Assembly: GCA_009617715.1 (NCBI GenBank)
Contig: VTFK01000033.1
Span: forward strand, 1,488,001-1,552,000
DNA from: Plectrocnemia conspersa
Taxonomy: Eukaryota; Arthropoda; Insecta; Trichoptera; Polycentropodidae
DNA length: 64,000 bases
Reading direction: 5' to 3'
Under the pieces are notes generated by a model, which saw nothing but the letters and a program-made list of their open reading frames with translations, was not told the DNA's origin and made no database searches. The translations under genes and the position numbers were made by a program. Below are positions 46,745 to 57,604 of the stretch, in pieces (positions within the stretch are counted from its first letter, which is position 1; each line of letters starts with the position of its first letter).

Positions 46745-48275
46745 TTCGTAGCCTCATATTTAACCAAAATTGAAAAACTATCTTAAAAGTTCTCTAATCG
46801 ACTTGCTTCAAATCGGTTCTAAACTGACCTGAATCATACTTCACCATTTGCAATTTAAGATTGCACATAATTATTTTACAATTAAATCCCGTTTTATGGT
46901 ATGCGCTTTATTATTTTTACAAAAGTAATATTAAAAATAAATAATTGCGGCAATATACAACGAAGTAAACATACTAAGCAAACGCGAAGGGGGATTAATT
47001 TAATAAATTATTTTTATTGTATTCAACTCGGAAAACGTGTTATCATCGCAATAACAAATAAATAAATAACAATAAAGAACGAAAGGAATATTTTTATCGT
47101 GCAATAAATTTTGGCCGCCGTTTCGTATCGAAACGTCAAACAACGAACGAATTGCGCATGCGCGGTCATAGCGCCGCTTTAACGACCGATATATCTAAAC
47201 GTCAAACCCTCATATATCTTTATAAATTATTTACTCGTAAAATTTCTCGTTACGCGATTACGTTTTTAGATTTATCTCTCCGCGCGTTTTTGTACAAACG
47301 GTGATTCGACGCAGTATTTAATCAGCAGACGTCGTATAATTGGCGAGGATCGTTCGATCGATGGATGAATGCATTAGGCCAAAGTTTCAAACCGTAGAGC
47401 GACTTTGGTCGGTGAATAATACCCCCCGGCTATTATTCACATTCGGACAAAGAAACGCAGATTTTTCATGCAGAACGCGAGCACGGTTCTCGATCGTGGA
47501 CGTTAACAAGTTGCAGTTAACGTTCTGAAAAATGGACACATTCTACTATTTATCAACTGAGGTAAAAGCTCCGGCAGTTTATTTTAACAATTAATGTACA
47601 CGGTTTATTTATTAAATAAAATAAAATACCACCGAAGGCACTGTTTGCGAGCAGTTTTTACTGCATTACTAACCGTTTTGTATTCATACAAAAAAATTCT
47701 CTTATTCGCTTAATTTACATTTTGAATTAAATTTGAAATACAACTATTATTAAAAACAAATTTGACGTCACCAATATACAGATCGACAAGTGAATTTTTA
47801 AACGACATTAACATAAACAAATGAAATAATAGTTTATTGAAAAAGAAAGTTAATATTGAATAAACATTAACGGAAATTATTTTCCTAGCAACCGAATAAT
47901 AAAATCCAAACAATTATATTTTTAATCGATATATTCAATTAAAACATTATCTAGTATTAATTTCATAAATCAAATTTATTAATAGTACGCATTCATATTT
48001 AATGGAAACATCTACACCAGGGGTTTGGATTCGATGGACCAGTGGTGGTTCGTTTAAATGGGCTGCGTAGCTGGTATAAAATAAAATATTAAAAATTTTC
48101 CCATTTTAAATATTTTTATGTATGTAACTTAACAATAATTTTTTTTTGTTAATATAGTATCATATATAGTACATATTTTAATTTGATTAATAATATTTTT
48201 TTAAATCTCAACTTTTCAATTGCCACCACAAATTCTTACGGGACACACTGCCGTGAAACAACATTTTTTGTGGAT
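46745..48275. other. No recognised gene; GC-rich island 47120-47530
   Basis: The island includes many CG dinucleotides and GATCGATCG-like words, with short frames only. A possible hAT-like end (CCAGGGGTTTGGATTCGATGG) is at 48017, unsupported by a partner. Confidence 0.4.
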
Positions 48276-48279
48276 CCCA

Positions 48280-49112
48280 TCCCAACTAGGTATTGCAATA
48301 CCGGTAGTGCCGATTTCAGTAATACCAGTTGCTTCGGTACTACCAGTATTACATAATTTAATACCGGTAGTACCAAATATATTTTTTTATTTCGATGTCA
48401 ACATAAATGGAATAAATTTTCTTTATATCAGACAAGTCTAACGGTATCTTGCAGTTCCGAATAATTCTGTTTTGTAACAGAGAACTAAACACGCCGCTAC
48501 GGCCTGCCTGCCTTTTTTTATGATAAGGAAAACAAAAACAGGTATTGCTTACACAAAAATGTTTCTACTCTTTGTACATTTTTATATACATTTTAGACAT
48601 ATTTTTCCCCAATTAGTCAACAGATTATGCTTCACTAAACATGGGTGTTAAATATAAGTAATAAATGAGTCTCAATAATTATATTTAGTAAATAAAAAAA
48701 CTAAAAAACTAAATAAAATACCAACACTATAAAGCATACAAAGTATTTTTAGAAGTACTTGAATGTAAGAAAGATGGTTTAAAAGCTTGTTATTGTTTCA
48801 AACACGAAATATGCATTGTTCCGAAAGAAGAGAGCTTTTGCGCCCGTATTTCCGAACATATTTATTTATAATTAATGAAAGTGTTTTAATTAAAATATTA
48901 AATATATCGAAATAATACTTGTATTATATTAGTATTCGAATCTTTGGTTTTTCTAATCAATAAATATGGTGAATCATGCGAGATTATTTTTTCAGTTAAA
49001 TAAAAAATAAAAATAAAGTCAATACCGGTAATACCGATAATAACTATTTTCTCTATCGGTAATACCGGTATTGACAATTCCGGTATTATTTCAATTTCTA
49101 ATCCCAACCCTA
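48280..49112. repeat. ATACCGGTATT repeat family copy
   Basis: ATACCGG words occur at 48300, 48361, 49022 and 49065. The right end reads TTTCTAATCCCAACCCTAA. The interior shares TTTTTAGAAGTACTTG and AAACACGAAATATGCATT with the 37.9-38.3 kb copy. The hAT-like class is suggested only by the TAGGG-type terminus. Confidence 0.5.
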
Positions 49113-49149
49113 ACTATTTTACGTCGTTCTCGAGATTTAATTCCTGACT

Positions 49150-49590
49150 AAATCAGAGACGGCATTTCAGATATTTTCCAAAGAGGGGAAGAGGGGGGGT
49201 AAAGTTGACTAGTAAGTTGTCGTTTTTAAATATTTCCATTTTATATTCCATTAAATGACATGCATTTTTCTGCGTTTCATATTATGCAATATAATCGTGT
49301 CGTCGCTGTTTCAGTAAAAGCGTTATTAAGACTTTTCAACCAAAAAATATCACAATTTACAAAGAGTGAGAATCGAACGAAGCACATCTAAACTGAATTT
49401 TGACTAACAGGAGAGCAAAAAACAATTATCCCTTCTCAGAAGTCAAAAATCCACGTCAAAAGCAATAAAATCGTGCCGACGCCATCGCACATAATCGTGC
49501 CGATGCCGTTAAACATTGTGTAATAGGTGCAGACAAACTATAGAGCAATATGCGAGATGCGATGTTTGTCTGTATTTTTTGTTCCGATTA
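49150..49590. mobile_element. Foldback family A copy with left module
   Basis: The left module (GACGGCATTTCAGATATTTT, with a G-run at 49177-49200) is followed by one arm (49395-49500) with CTCAGAAGTCAAAAATCCAC. The second arm is missing. It then passes into the shared linker (GTGTAATAGGTGCAGACAAA). Confidence 0.7.
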
Positions 49591-49639
49591 TTTTCTCTTG
49601 AGAGAAATATTATTAACATTTTTATATTTTTTTATATAT

Positions 49640-49690
49640 ATAATTTCACTAGCGCCTATCAGTTAAAATATATTTAACTTTTACAAAAGT
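49640..49690. repeat. Repeat family B fragment
   Basis: ATTTCACTAGCGCCTATCAG then TTAAAATATAT matches the first third of the family B unit. Confidence 0.65.
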
Positions 49691-50182
49691 TTTCTGCAAA
49701 TAATTATTTGTTTATGTTTTATTGAATTATAGTTTTTAAAAATATCGCATGACAATTCCAAAAACATATTGTTCAAATACAGATAAATGTTTAGCATTAG
49801 TAACTTTCGCGTTGAATGGACTTTTAATTTATTTTTTGCCAAAATTAGAACAGGGAGAATAATTTTTAAAGCTGCTTTTTAGAACCATTAAATGTTTAAC
49901 AAAAATCTGCAGTATTTAATTTACAACATAAAGAATTAATTACTCTGTTATATGATGGGGTTTTCCAGCTTTTGCTATTAGTAGTAATACTTCATATGAT
50001 GCTTTTACTGCTTTTTATTGATACAGCAGTGTCAAAATTGTATCGCGAACTCTAGTTTAAGAGCCGCTTGTCTACACAATGAAGCACTTTTTCAAGTTGC
50101 TAAAAGGCGGTGTAGCAATCCGTCAATGCTCGGTAACTTTAAATATAATGCAATCGACTTGCGACTCTCGAGTGACTTAGAG

Positions 50183-51160
50183 CAGTGCTTCTCAACCTTT
50201 TAACACTTGCGGACCACTGAAAAAATGAGAATCGTTTCGCGAACCACTAACATAAAATAAAAAAATATTTATTACAAAGTACTACCTGTATCTCGAGTAT
50301 CAATTGCATATGAATTGATAGATTATTAATGCCTTTACGAGAATCCTCATTATTGAGTAATGGTAATTAAAGTTCTAATATGAGTGTTGATAAACTATGT
50401 TTAAAATAAATTTCTGGTTCACGTCAGCAGCAATTAAAAATTCTTCCAAAAGTGGAATCATTTGTATATGTTCTTTTTGTACGCAACTATCCCAAAGCAA
50501 CCCTAAATATTTAAACGTATTCATCTTATTTCTCCATGTAAAACTATTTGTGGAAAATCCCTAGAGAGAAATATAAAGTTTATTAAGCAGACCAAACATG
50601 TACGCTATATATGCAAGTTTAACAATCCATTCATCATCTAACAAAGGCTTTAACAGGGCCGAGTTATGCTCTTTCATAAACTATTTTATTTCTTCTCGCT
50701 GTTCAACAAATCGTGAAAGGGCCAGCGCACTTCTGCGTGTAGAAAGAGATGTTGGAATTGCCAGGACATACTTTGGTCAAAAGCCTGAAATCATGACTCG
50801 TCTGCGAAGTTTGTTTATGAACTTAACGGCGTCCTTAATCACAGCGGTAATTAAGGAAAAAGCTAGGTGCTCTCCGTGGACACAATAAACGGTTTTTTTA
50901 AATATAACAAGATGGTAGCGATTAAAATTTATAGCATAACATTTTAAAGAAAACTGCAAATATTTGCGAATCAGCAGAGAATTAGCTAGGACCACAAATT
51001 TAATATTTTTTAAATTGTTGCTGTTAGAAATTATTGTAGTTGGTTGGGAATGTTCTGTAAGGCTTGCTATATTTATAAATATTTTTTAGCTGCTACGAGC
51101 CCTCAATTTTTAACAACCGGTTCGCGAGAACCGATAGAACCGGCGTCCAGCACACCGCTG
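50183..51160 (-). mobile_element. hAT element, internally deleted
   Basis: The left end CAGTGCTTCTCAACCTTTTA and the following GCGGACCACT are typical of hAT termini. The right end on the minus strand reads CAGCGGTGTGCTGGACGCC. A minus-strand hAT transposase relic lies between them (50310-50895). The termini match each other only weakly and the 8-bp flanks do not match, so the right boundary is tentative. Confidence 0.6.
50310..50895 (-). pseudogene. hAT transposase relic (ZBED5/SCAND3-like group)
   Basis: In successive frames the minus strand reads CVHGEHLAFSLITAVIKDAV, then KFINKLRRRVMISGF, SALALSRFVEQREEIK and DEWIVKLAYIAYMFGLLNKL. This order matches the hAT group found in SCAND3/ZBED5-like proteins: xxHREALxxKxLP...VVKxINFIKSRPLNSRxF...RxFELRxEI...WLxxLAYLADIFxxLNxLN. 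Stops and frameshifts separate the pieces, and the N-terminal BED finger and C-terminal dimerisation domain were not found. Confidence 0.7.
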
Positions 51161-51164
51161 CGTA

Positions 51165-52390
51165 TAGATGAACGGTAAATAAAATTTGCGCGCATCCCTA
51201 TTGACGTTCAACGTTGTTTTGCATACATAATATTATGTACCACGTATATATTATCTATATATTACGTTATGTACGTACTGTGCGGCTCGAATGAGTATTT
51301 TTATATTTTTTTGTCGCATCTAATCGAACGTTTCTGAAGGTTCACATATCTGAAAATAAAATCGAAAAACTTAACAATATCGCCATCGGCAATAGCCAAT
51401 CGTTAATTTTAAACACGCAATAATTGAACTGGGCCGTTAATTCGGTCTCAAAATCACGCATGGAATCGCACATGTAATATAATAAAATAAATAAAAAAAT
51501 ATAAAACGTCGACCTTGTTGGGGTTAATTATTGCCAGTTTATACTGCCCTAGAAAGAACGGATATTAATGCTCCATTGTGCTTCGAAATTCGATTGACCG
51601 CTCTCTATATACGTATATACATTACATTACATACATAACATGATGTGTTCGTATTGATACTATTTATATTACGAAATGACGCTCAAAGATGATATGTTTC
51701 TGGTAATAAGTAACGTTCGCTTAATGTGCGACTGACTAAAGTCTTTCATGATTTTGACGAGTAATTGACTAGAGCAAAGCGAACGATTATGCGTTATTAA
51801 TGTGCTATATTTCATATGTGAGTATAACATATGTATATAATGTTAGTATTGTAATCGATTTATATTACTACATATAAATATGTAGAAATATTTATTAAAA
51901 AATGGAACCAATTATGATTTTATAATATTAACATTTTTACATAAACTGTAACTTCACTTAAAAAATTTTTTTGCCCGCTAATAAATAGCTTGTAAATAAA
52001 AATATTTTCTATATATTTCTTGCAGCACTATTTCTTAAATTTTCAATTTTAACCCACCGGATTCAACAATTTTTGTATATAATACTTTCTTCAAATTTTT
52101 TCAGAAAAAATATCATTAATTAATCAATATGCATATGTATCAAATATATGCGCACTGAAAATTATTGATATTTTCTCCTCATTAACTGCATTCTGTTAAA
52201 ATGAGATTATGATTTTTTCCCGAAAGGCAAATAGAAACTTATGTATAAATAAAATGGCGCAATATTTTAATTTAATTAAAATGTCACGTATTTTGTTATC
52301 TGATGAATCATTTGTATGTATGAAATATATACTACGATGTTCTTGAATTTTTTAAAAAGTTACTGAAAAACATTTTCGAGTCAATTGAAA
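51165..52390. other. AT-rich DNA, no recognised gene
   Basis: Simple ATAC/CATA repeats occur near 51605-51640. No coding frame of note. Confidence 0.5.
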
Positions 52391-52395
52391 CAATC

Positions 52396-52560
52396 AATTT
52401 TCCATCAAGGCTTTTTTGTCATGTAACGCGAAGGAACGGCGTTCCGGCTTTATGTTTAAAAATCGATTGAAAATCTGCGTCATATTTATTTTTTATTTTT
52501 ACGTAAATATGACGTCATTATTTTTAATTTCTTTATTTTATTTTAAAAGTTTAAAAATGA
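52396..52560 (+). repeat. Repeat family G, plus-strand copy
   Basis: CAAGGCTTTTTTGTCATGTA, GGAACGGCGTTCCGGC and AAATATGACGTCATTATTTT match 6610-6795 inverted. Confidence 0.65.
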
Positions 52561-52699
52561 AAGAAAATTTCGTTTACTTCTCAATTGCAGGTCCCACTAA
52601 AAAAAAGACCAAAAAAGACAGAAAATATAGAAATATTGTTATATCGTAACAATATACAAGAAGCTATGAAAAGTATAGAAAGATAAGAAGCTACAATTT

Positions 52700-53200
52700 A
52701 ATTTACGGTTTTTTTTACAATATTACAATTTTAAATGAAGAACATCTAAACCGAATTTGGTAGCTATCCCGATATTACAGATTAATCAAAGTGTATTAAA
52801 ACCGAATTTTGGTCAATAGGAGAACGAAAAAACAATTATCACTTAAATCCACGTCAAAAGCAAATAATCATGCCGTCGTCGTCACAGTGAGAACGCTCAT
52901 ACTACGACTTTTATAATAATATTAAAAATTTAATGAAGAACATCTAAACCGAATTTTGACCAATAGGAGAGCGCAAAAAACAATTATCCCTTCTCAGAAG
53001 TCAAAAATCCACGTCAAAAGCAATAAAATCGTGCCGGCACCGTCGCAGTGGGAACGCTCGTTACCGAGCGTCCCCACTGCGACTATATATACATATACAT
53101 ATATACTTTTGACGTATATATTTGACTTCTGATATGATATTATTTTTGCGCCCTCCTATTGATATAAATTCGGGTTGAATCTACTTTAACCAATGCTCCG
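52700..53200. mobile_element. Foldback family A copy
   Basis: A partial arm (52740-52900) and a second left arm (52940-53065) meet a right arm at the GC-rich tip near 53063 (GGAACGCTCG/CGAGCGTCCC). After CCACTGCGAC a stretch of TATATACATATACA (53084-53107) replaces part of the right arm. Confidence 0.8.
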
Positions 53201-53216
53201 TATTAATATTAGTTAG

Positions 53217-53510
53217 TCGCGCGACGGCATCGACACGATTTTATTACTTTTGACGTGAATTTTTGACTTCTGAGAAGTGATAATTGTTTTTGCGCCCTCC
53301 TATTGACCAAAATTCGGGTTGAATACACTTTAACCAATGCTCCGTATTAATATTAGTTAGTCGCGCGACGGCGCCGACACGATTTTATTACTTTTGACGT
53401 GAATTTTTGACTTCTGAGAAGTGATAATTGTTTTTGCGCCCTCCTATTGACCAAAATTCGGGTTGAATACACTTTAACCAATGCTCCGTATTAATATTAG
53501 TTAGGATAGC
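53217..53510. repeat. 144-bp tandem repeat made of foldback arms
   Basis: TCGCGCGACGGC starts at 53217 and again at 53361, exactly 144 bp apart. The two units are nearly identical through to TATTAATATTAGTTAG. A partial unit precedes them (53150-53216), and at 53505 the unit gives way to GATAGCTATCAT. Each unit is one right arm of family A plus a short linker. Confidence 0.88.
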
Positions 53511-54700
53511 TATCATATTTTTTAAAACATAGTGTAAAATTGAACCGCAAACTATAAACTATAGAACAATTTGCGAGATGTAACATCTGTCTGTACTTCT
53601 GCTTCTTGACTTGAGTTGGCATAGTTTGTATTTTGGACTTGACGTAATGAAAGTTCTAAAATTTTAAATTTGTTTTTTAGTTTCATTATGTCAAGACGGG
53701 TTTGCTTAATTGATGTTGATTAGGTTTGGGTTTGAACAGTAAATGTACGTTTCAAATGTACAACAGCATTTATTTTACTAGCGCCTATCAGTTAAATTAT
53801 ATTTTTGATTGTAGAAATATATATCTACTGGTGAAAATGTATTTAGACATCACTATTAAAAATATAACCTCATCTAAAAATACACATTCACTGTAACATC
53901 TATACATCGCATGGAAAAGATAAATTATATTTTTTTGGTAAAAATATATATCTACCGATATGATTTTACAAAAATATTTTTAGGATAGTTTCGAGATTGT
54001 TTTTTTTTTAAATTCCCGTTTAGAATCATGGACAACATTTCAGCTTTTTCCATGGAGCGGGGGGGGGGCAATAGTTGCCCAGTAAGTGGTATTTTTTTAA
54101 TATTTTTATTTCAATAAAATTCATAGTATTTCATTAAATAAGTTCCAAAATTTTAATTAGTTTTAGAACTTTTACTATGTAACGTTGGGTTTGAATGATT
54201 CGTGTAGGCTAGGTTTGGGTTTAAACAGCAAATGTACAATAGCATATAATTTCAACAGTGCCTATCAGTTAAATTATATTTTGGCTAGTAGAAATATATA
54301 TCTATTGGTTAAAATATATTTACCGAGCGTTTCCACTGCGACGGCGCCAACACGATTTTATTGCTTTTGACGTGAATTTTTGACTTCTGAGAAGTGATAA
54401 TTGTTTTTGCACCCTTAAATTCGGGTTGAATACACTTTAACCAATGCTTCGTATTAATATTAGTTCGGATAGCTATCATATTTTTAAAACATAGTGTAAA
54501 ATTGAACCGCATACTATAAACTATAGAGCAATTTGCGAGATGTAACGTCTGTCTGTACTTCTGCTTCCGCTTATTTTCTCCGCCGACACGCTTTGGGCGT
54601 GAATTTTTGACTTCTGAGAAGTAATAATTGTTTTTACACCCTCATATTGACCAAAATTCGGTTTCAATACACTTTGACCAATATTCGCATAGCAATAAAT
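53510..54700. mobile_element. Scrambled cluster of family A/B modules
   Basis: In order: linker (GTGTAAAATTGAACCGC at 53531), family B (53765-53960), left module with G-run (54030-54075), linker part, family B (54250-54320), right arm (54325-54420), linker again (54493) and a second right arm (54590-54680). Adjacent pieces occur in the same order as in other copies, so this looks like nested or tandemly inserted elements. Confidence 0.75.
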
Positions 54701-55059
54701 TTTGAAATAAATAAATCTTGTTTATTTTTTTATGCGTTTGTGGCATAAAAATTAAACTTGCATAAAATTTAATTTAGTAAAATGCTTGACAAGCAGTGAG
54801 TTTCTGCACCTTTTTTGTTTTAAAAAAATCCCTGGTTTCCATTAACTGTTTTCATACAATACGTACGTTCTGATAACCTTATCCAAATAAAGCAAAATTA
54901 CTAAAAATATGGTAGGAAAATAATGCCATTGATAAAATTAACTTATTCCGTAACAACTTAGTAATTAGAATAAACTATTATCCAATCTGAAAAAAGATTG
55001 CTCCAATTATAATGTCACTGAAACCAAGGAAAGAACCAGACAATAAATGTCCTATTAGA

Positions 55060-55262
55060 AAAGCCATATTTTCTGCAGGATAAGAACATGTGTTGAATTG
55101 GCCAGGAAACTTGTCTTATATGAACCCTGTTAAGAATGTTTGGGAGCTTTGAAGAGAGATACATTTTCTGTCCATATATAAATGTATTGATAGAATATTT
55201 TGAGTTACTTCCATGTATCCAAGACATTGAAAGCTTCTTGTTATTTTTAAAACCAAGAAAGC
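55060..55262 (+). pseudogene. Tc1-type transposase C-terminal relic
   Basis: The frame from 55090 reads VLNWPGNLSYMNPVKNVWEL then stop. Another frame continues EERYIFCPYINVLIEYFELL with PCIQDIES. This matches the Tc1/mariner end WPxNSPDLNPIENxWxxLKRxI, in which the last catalytic acidic residue lies shortly downstream of the WPxNSPDLN motif. Just upstream, FLQDKNM resembles FQQDNAxxH. The rest of the transposase was not recognised to the left, and the terminal repeats were not identified. Confidence 0.75.
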
Positions 55263-56445
55263 TCTTAGTATCGAAAGCGGCAATTAATCCGATTTCATGA
55301 GAAATTACCTTTCAGCGTGCAAACGGATAAGCATAGCGCACCAGCACGATATCACCAGCATATATAGCGATAAATTTGTCAAGTTCAGCGAAATGGAAAG
55401 TAAGCCAGACAGACTTTGACAAACGCCCGGTGACAAAGCGATCAATTAGCCCGGCGTGTATGCAGAATGGCTACCTAGCAGTCTAAGAAAATACGCGAAA
55501 ATTCGAATGAAAATTAGAGTTAAGATGAAGAGCGTGAGAATCATATTGATAAGCAAAATTTAAACAAATATGGTCCAGGAAAAATAAACTTTGTTCAAAG
55601 AGAAAATACATTTAAAATGCAAAATATAATTTTCACAGATTATTTTACTAAATATTTAATCACTGTTATTATGTTATTCTTATGGATGTAAGCCATGCTT
55701 TAATTAAATTATAGATTGCCGACAACCGCGATTTAAAAGAAGTGTTACAGAATAATGCTCAAAATACCTCGGACAACAACAGAGCCAATCAGTCGATAAT
55801 TGGAGAGCTGCAGATCGAGGATAGACTACTGATGAGAATACTACCGTTCTTCGCCAGAAGAGAAGTACATTTTAAGTAAATGGTTTCGAATGAAAATGTA
55901 AAGGATTATGAGCTTTTTTAAACTGTGTAACTCGTATTCGAGATGTCCGACAAGTACGCGCGTCTAATAAAGACTGATTGCCAATTATTATTTTCGTAAG
56001 ATTTGCGGTGCGTGACCTCGCGTGTCGCAGATCGACCTTTTGCAGACACGCGACTGCTAAAAAAATATGCGAAATCGTCGTACAATAACGCAGATTAGGA
56101 ATTGAGATATTTAAGCTATAAACGTATGCTAAATTTACACGGTCAGTTCGGCGGTTGGACCGACGACGATCGAGCGCTTAAATCTTTAAAATCAAAGGTA
56201 GCAATCTCTAAAACTTATATGAAAGTCTATGAAAGTCACCTGTCAGGGCCCTAATTATTACTAAACTACTATCATCAAGATCGACAAACGAGATAAAACC
56301 GTTGTTTATACCGCTCTAAAACTAAAATCAACCAAGTTTTTTTTTTGTTAAAAGTCGACCACTTACACAATAATTCATGATAGTATTTTGTTTAAATAAT
56401 ATATTTTACTCCTTGTCTGTATATTTATTTCTATTTAACTTTAAA
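55263..56445. other. No recognised gene; moderately GC-rich patch 55290-55500 and 55960-56200
   Basis: Only short frames occur. A possible donor at 55305 on the minus strand (ctgaaag|gtaattt) was considered as a KChIP first exon but its phase does not fit the next exon. Confidence 0.4.
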
Positions 56446-56449
56446 AGTA

Positions 56450-56805
56450 CAGTAAATCCCCTATAGTGTATGTGGCAGACCCTCGTATAGCGTACATTTT
56501 GTTACTGTTTATCCCTTTGACTTTGCTAGTCAAATTCTGTGCATTTTAAAAAATAAATAAAAAAAAACGCTTGCGTTTGACTCCCCTGGCACTCGCAAAA
56601 TCAATGACATTCTTCTCGCGCGTATCGCAATAAGAACATAGGGTATCTGATCTTGTTTGCAATCTAAATACAATGCATAAAAATAGGGAAAAAAAATTGA
56701 TTTGCTGATTTCTTTAAATTCACAAAATACAGTTAAAAGAACCTAACCTTAAATAGTCCCCCCTATAACGAAGTCCCAATATTTACGCTATAAGGGGTTT
56801 GACTA
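56450..56805. mobile_element. Pogo/Tigger-type MITE with TA target site
   Basis: The left end CAGTAAATCCCCTATAGTG and the right end, read inward TAGTCAAACCCCTTATAGCG, form imperfect terminal repeats flanked by TA (56448-56449 and 56806-56807). Further in, both ends carry TATAGCGTA and CCC words. The 356-bp interior is non-coding. The CAGT..CCC terminus plus TA duplication is typical of the Tigger/pogo group. Confidence 0.8.
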
Positions 56806-56989
56806 TACATACAATTTTATTTATCTTCTAAAACATTTTTTAGAAGGTTAAAAAGTCCCTATTTCAAATCCTTCGGCTCCAAGTTAATTTTATAGAAACA
56901 GTATTTAATTATTGTCAATGTTTACTTAGCTCGATTTAATTGCAGCAAACCGAATGCAAAGAGCTTAATGTTTAGTTTCCAGATAATAC

Positions 56990-57415
56990 CAGATGCAAAT
57001 TTCCGCAAAATGTATTCAACAACTCACAAATAAACGCATTAAAAAATACAGGTACAGTATAGATATAGAAAAAGCATTCGACACTGTTTGACACGACGGT
57101 TTACGAATAATACACTCCTACTAGAAAGGTTGAAACTATGTTGCTTAACTAAATAATGAAATCTCAGCTGGAATCCCGCAGGTGTAGTTCGCTCGGGCCG
57201 TTACTCTTCATTCTATATACAAATACTGACTAATCGAAGTACGCTGACAACACAGCCTAAACCATGTTCTAATACTAATCTCAATTGAGTTACAAGTTTT
57301 TTTATAAAATTTGAATATCTAACTTATTAAATGGAAAATTAAAATAATCTAAGAGAAGGTTGAAGCAATAATTTTAATAACACACATACAACCATCAATT
57401 CTTCTAACGATACAA
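56990..57415 (+). pseudogene. Decayed LINE reverse transcriptase, same family as 9.3 kb
   Basis: Readable pieces are YSIDIEKAFDTV then HDGL, NNEISAGIPQ, the decayed YADN equivalent at 57240-57251, and WKIKI followed by EKVEAIILITHIQPS. The last corresponds to KWKIKINQDKTEAIIF of the better copy (12667-12711). Stops are frequent. A foldback family A fragment begins at about 57420 and truncates it. Confidence 0.78.
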
Positions 57416-57419
57416 CTGT

Positions 57420-57600
57420 ATTAATCCACGTTAAAAGCAATAAAATCGTGCCGTCACTCGGTAATTTAGCGTTCATATTAAGTCTTTTTAACAATATTAC
57501 GGCTTAAAATAAGTGAGAATCGAATAAAAAAGCACATATAAACCGAATTTTAACCAAATGGAAATCGCAAAAAATAAATCTCTTCTCAAATAGTAGATAA
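57420..57600. repeat. Foldback family A fragment
   Basis: ATCCACGTTAAAAGCAATAA then AATCGTGCCGTC, followed by GAGAATCGAAT and AACCGAATTTTAACCAAATG, correspond to one arm with small deletions. Confidence 0.7.
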
Positions 57601-57604
57601 AAAG

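Noticed and set aside
48017..48060. hAT-like end CCAGGGGTTTGGATT
   Set aside because: No inverted partner or target duplication could be found nearby.
53217..53510. Regular repeats resembling a CRISPR-like array
   Set aside because: The units are 144 bp, directly abutting, without variable spacers, in eukaryotic DNA, and are derived from foldback arms.
55306..55370. Possible first exon on the minus strand (MLVISCWCAMLIRLHAE) ending at a donor
   Set aside because: It would leave two extra bases, whereas the known exon at 34919 needs one. No protein resemblance was seen.
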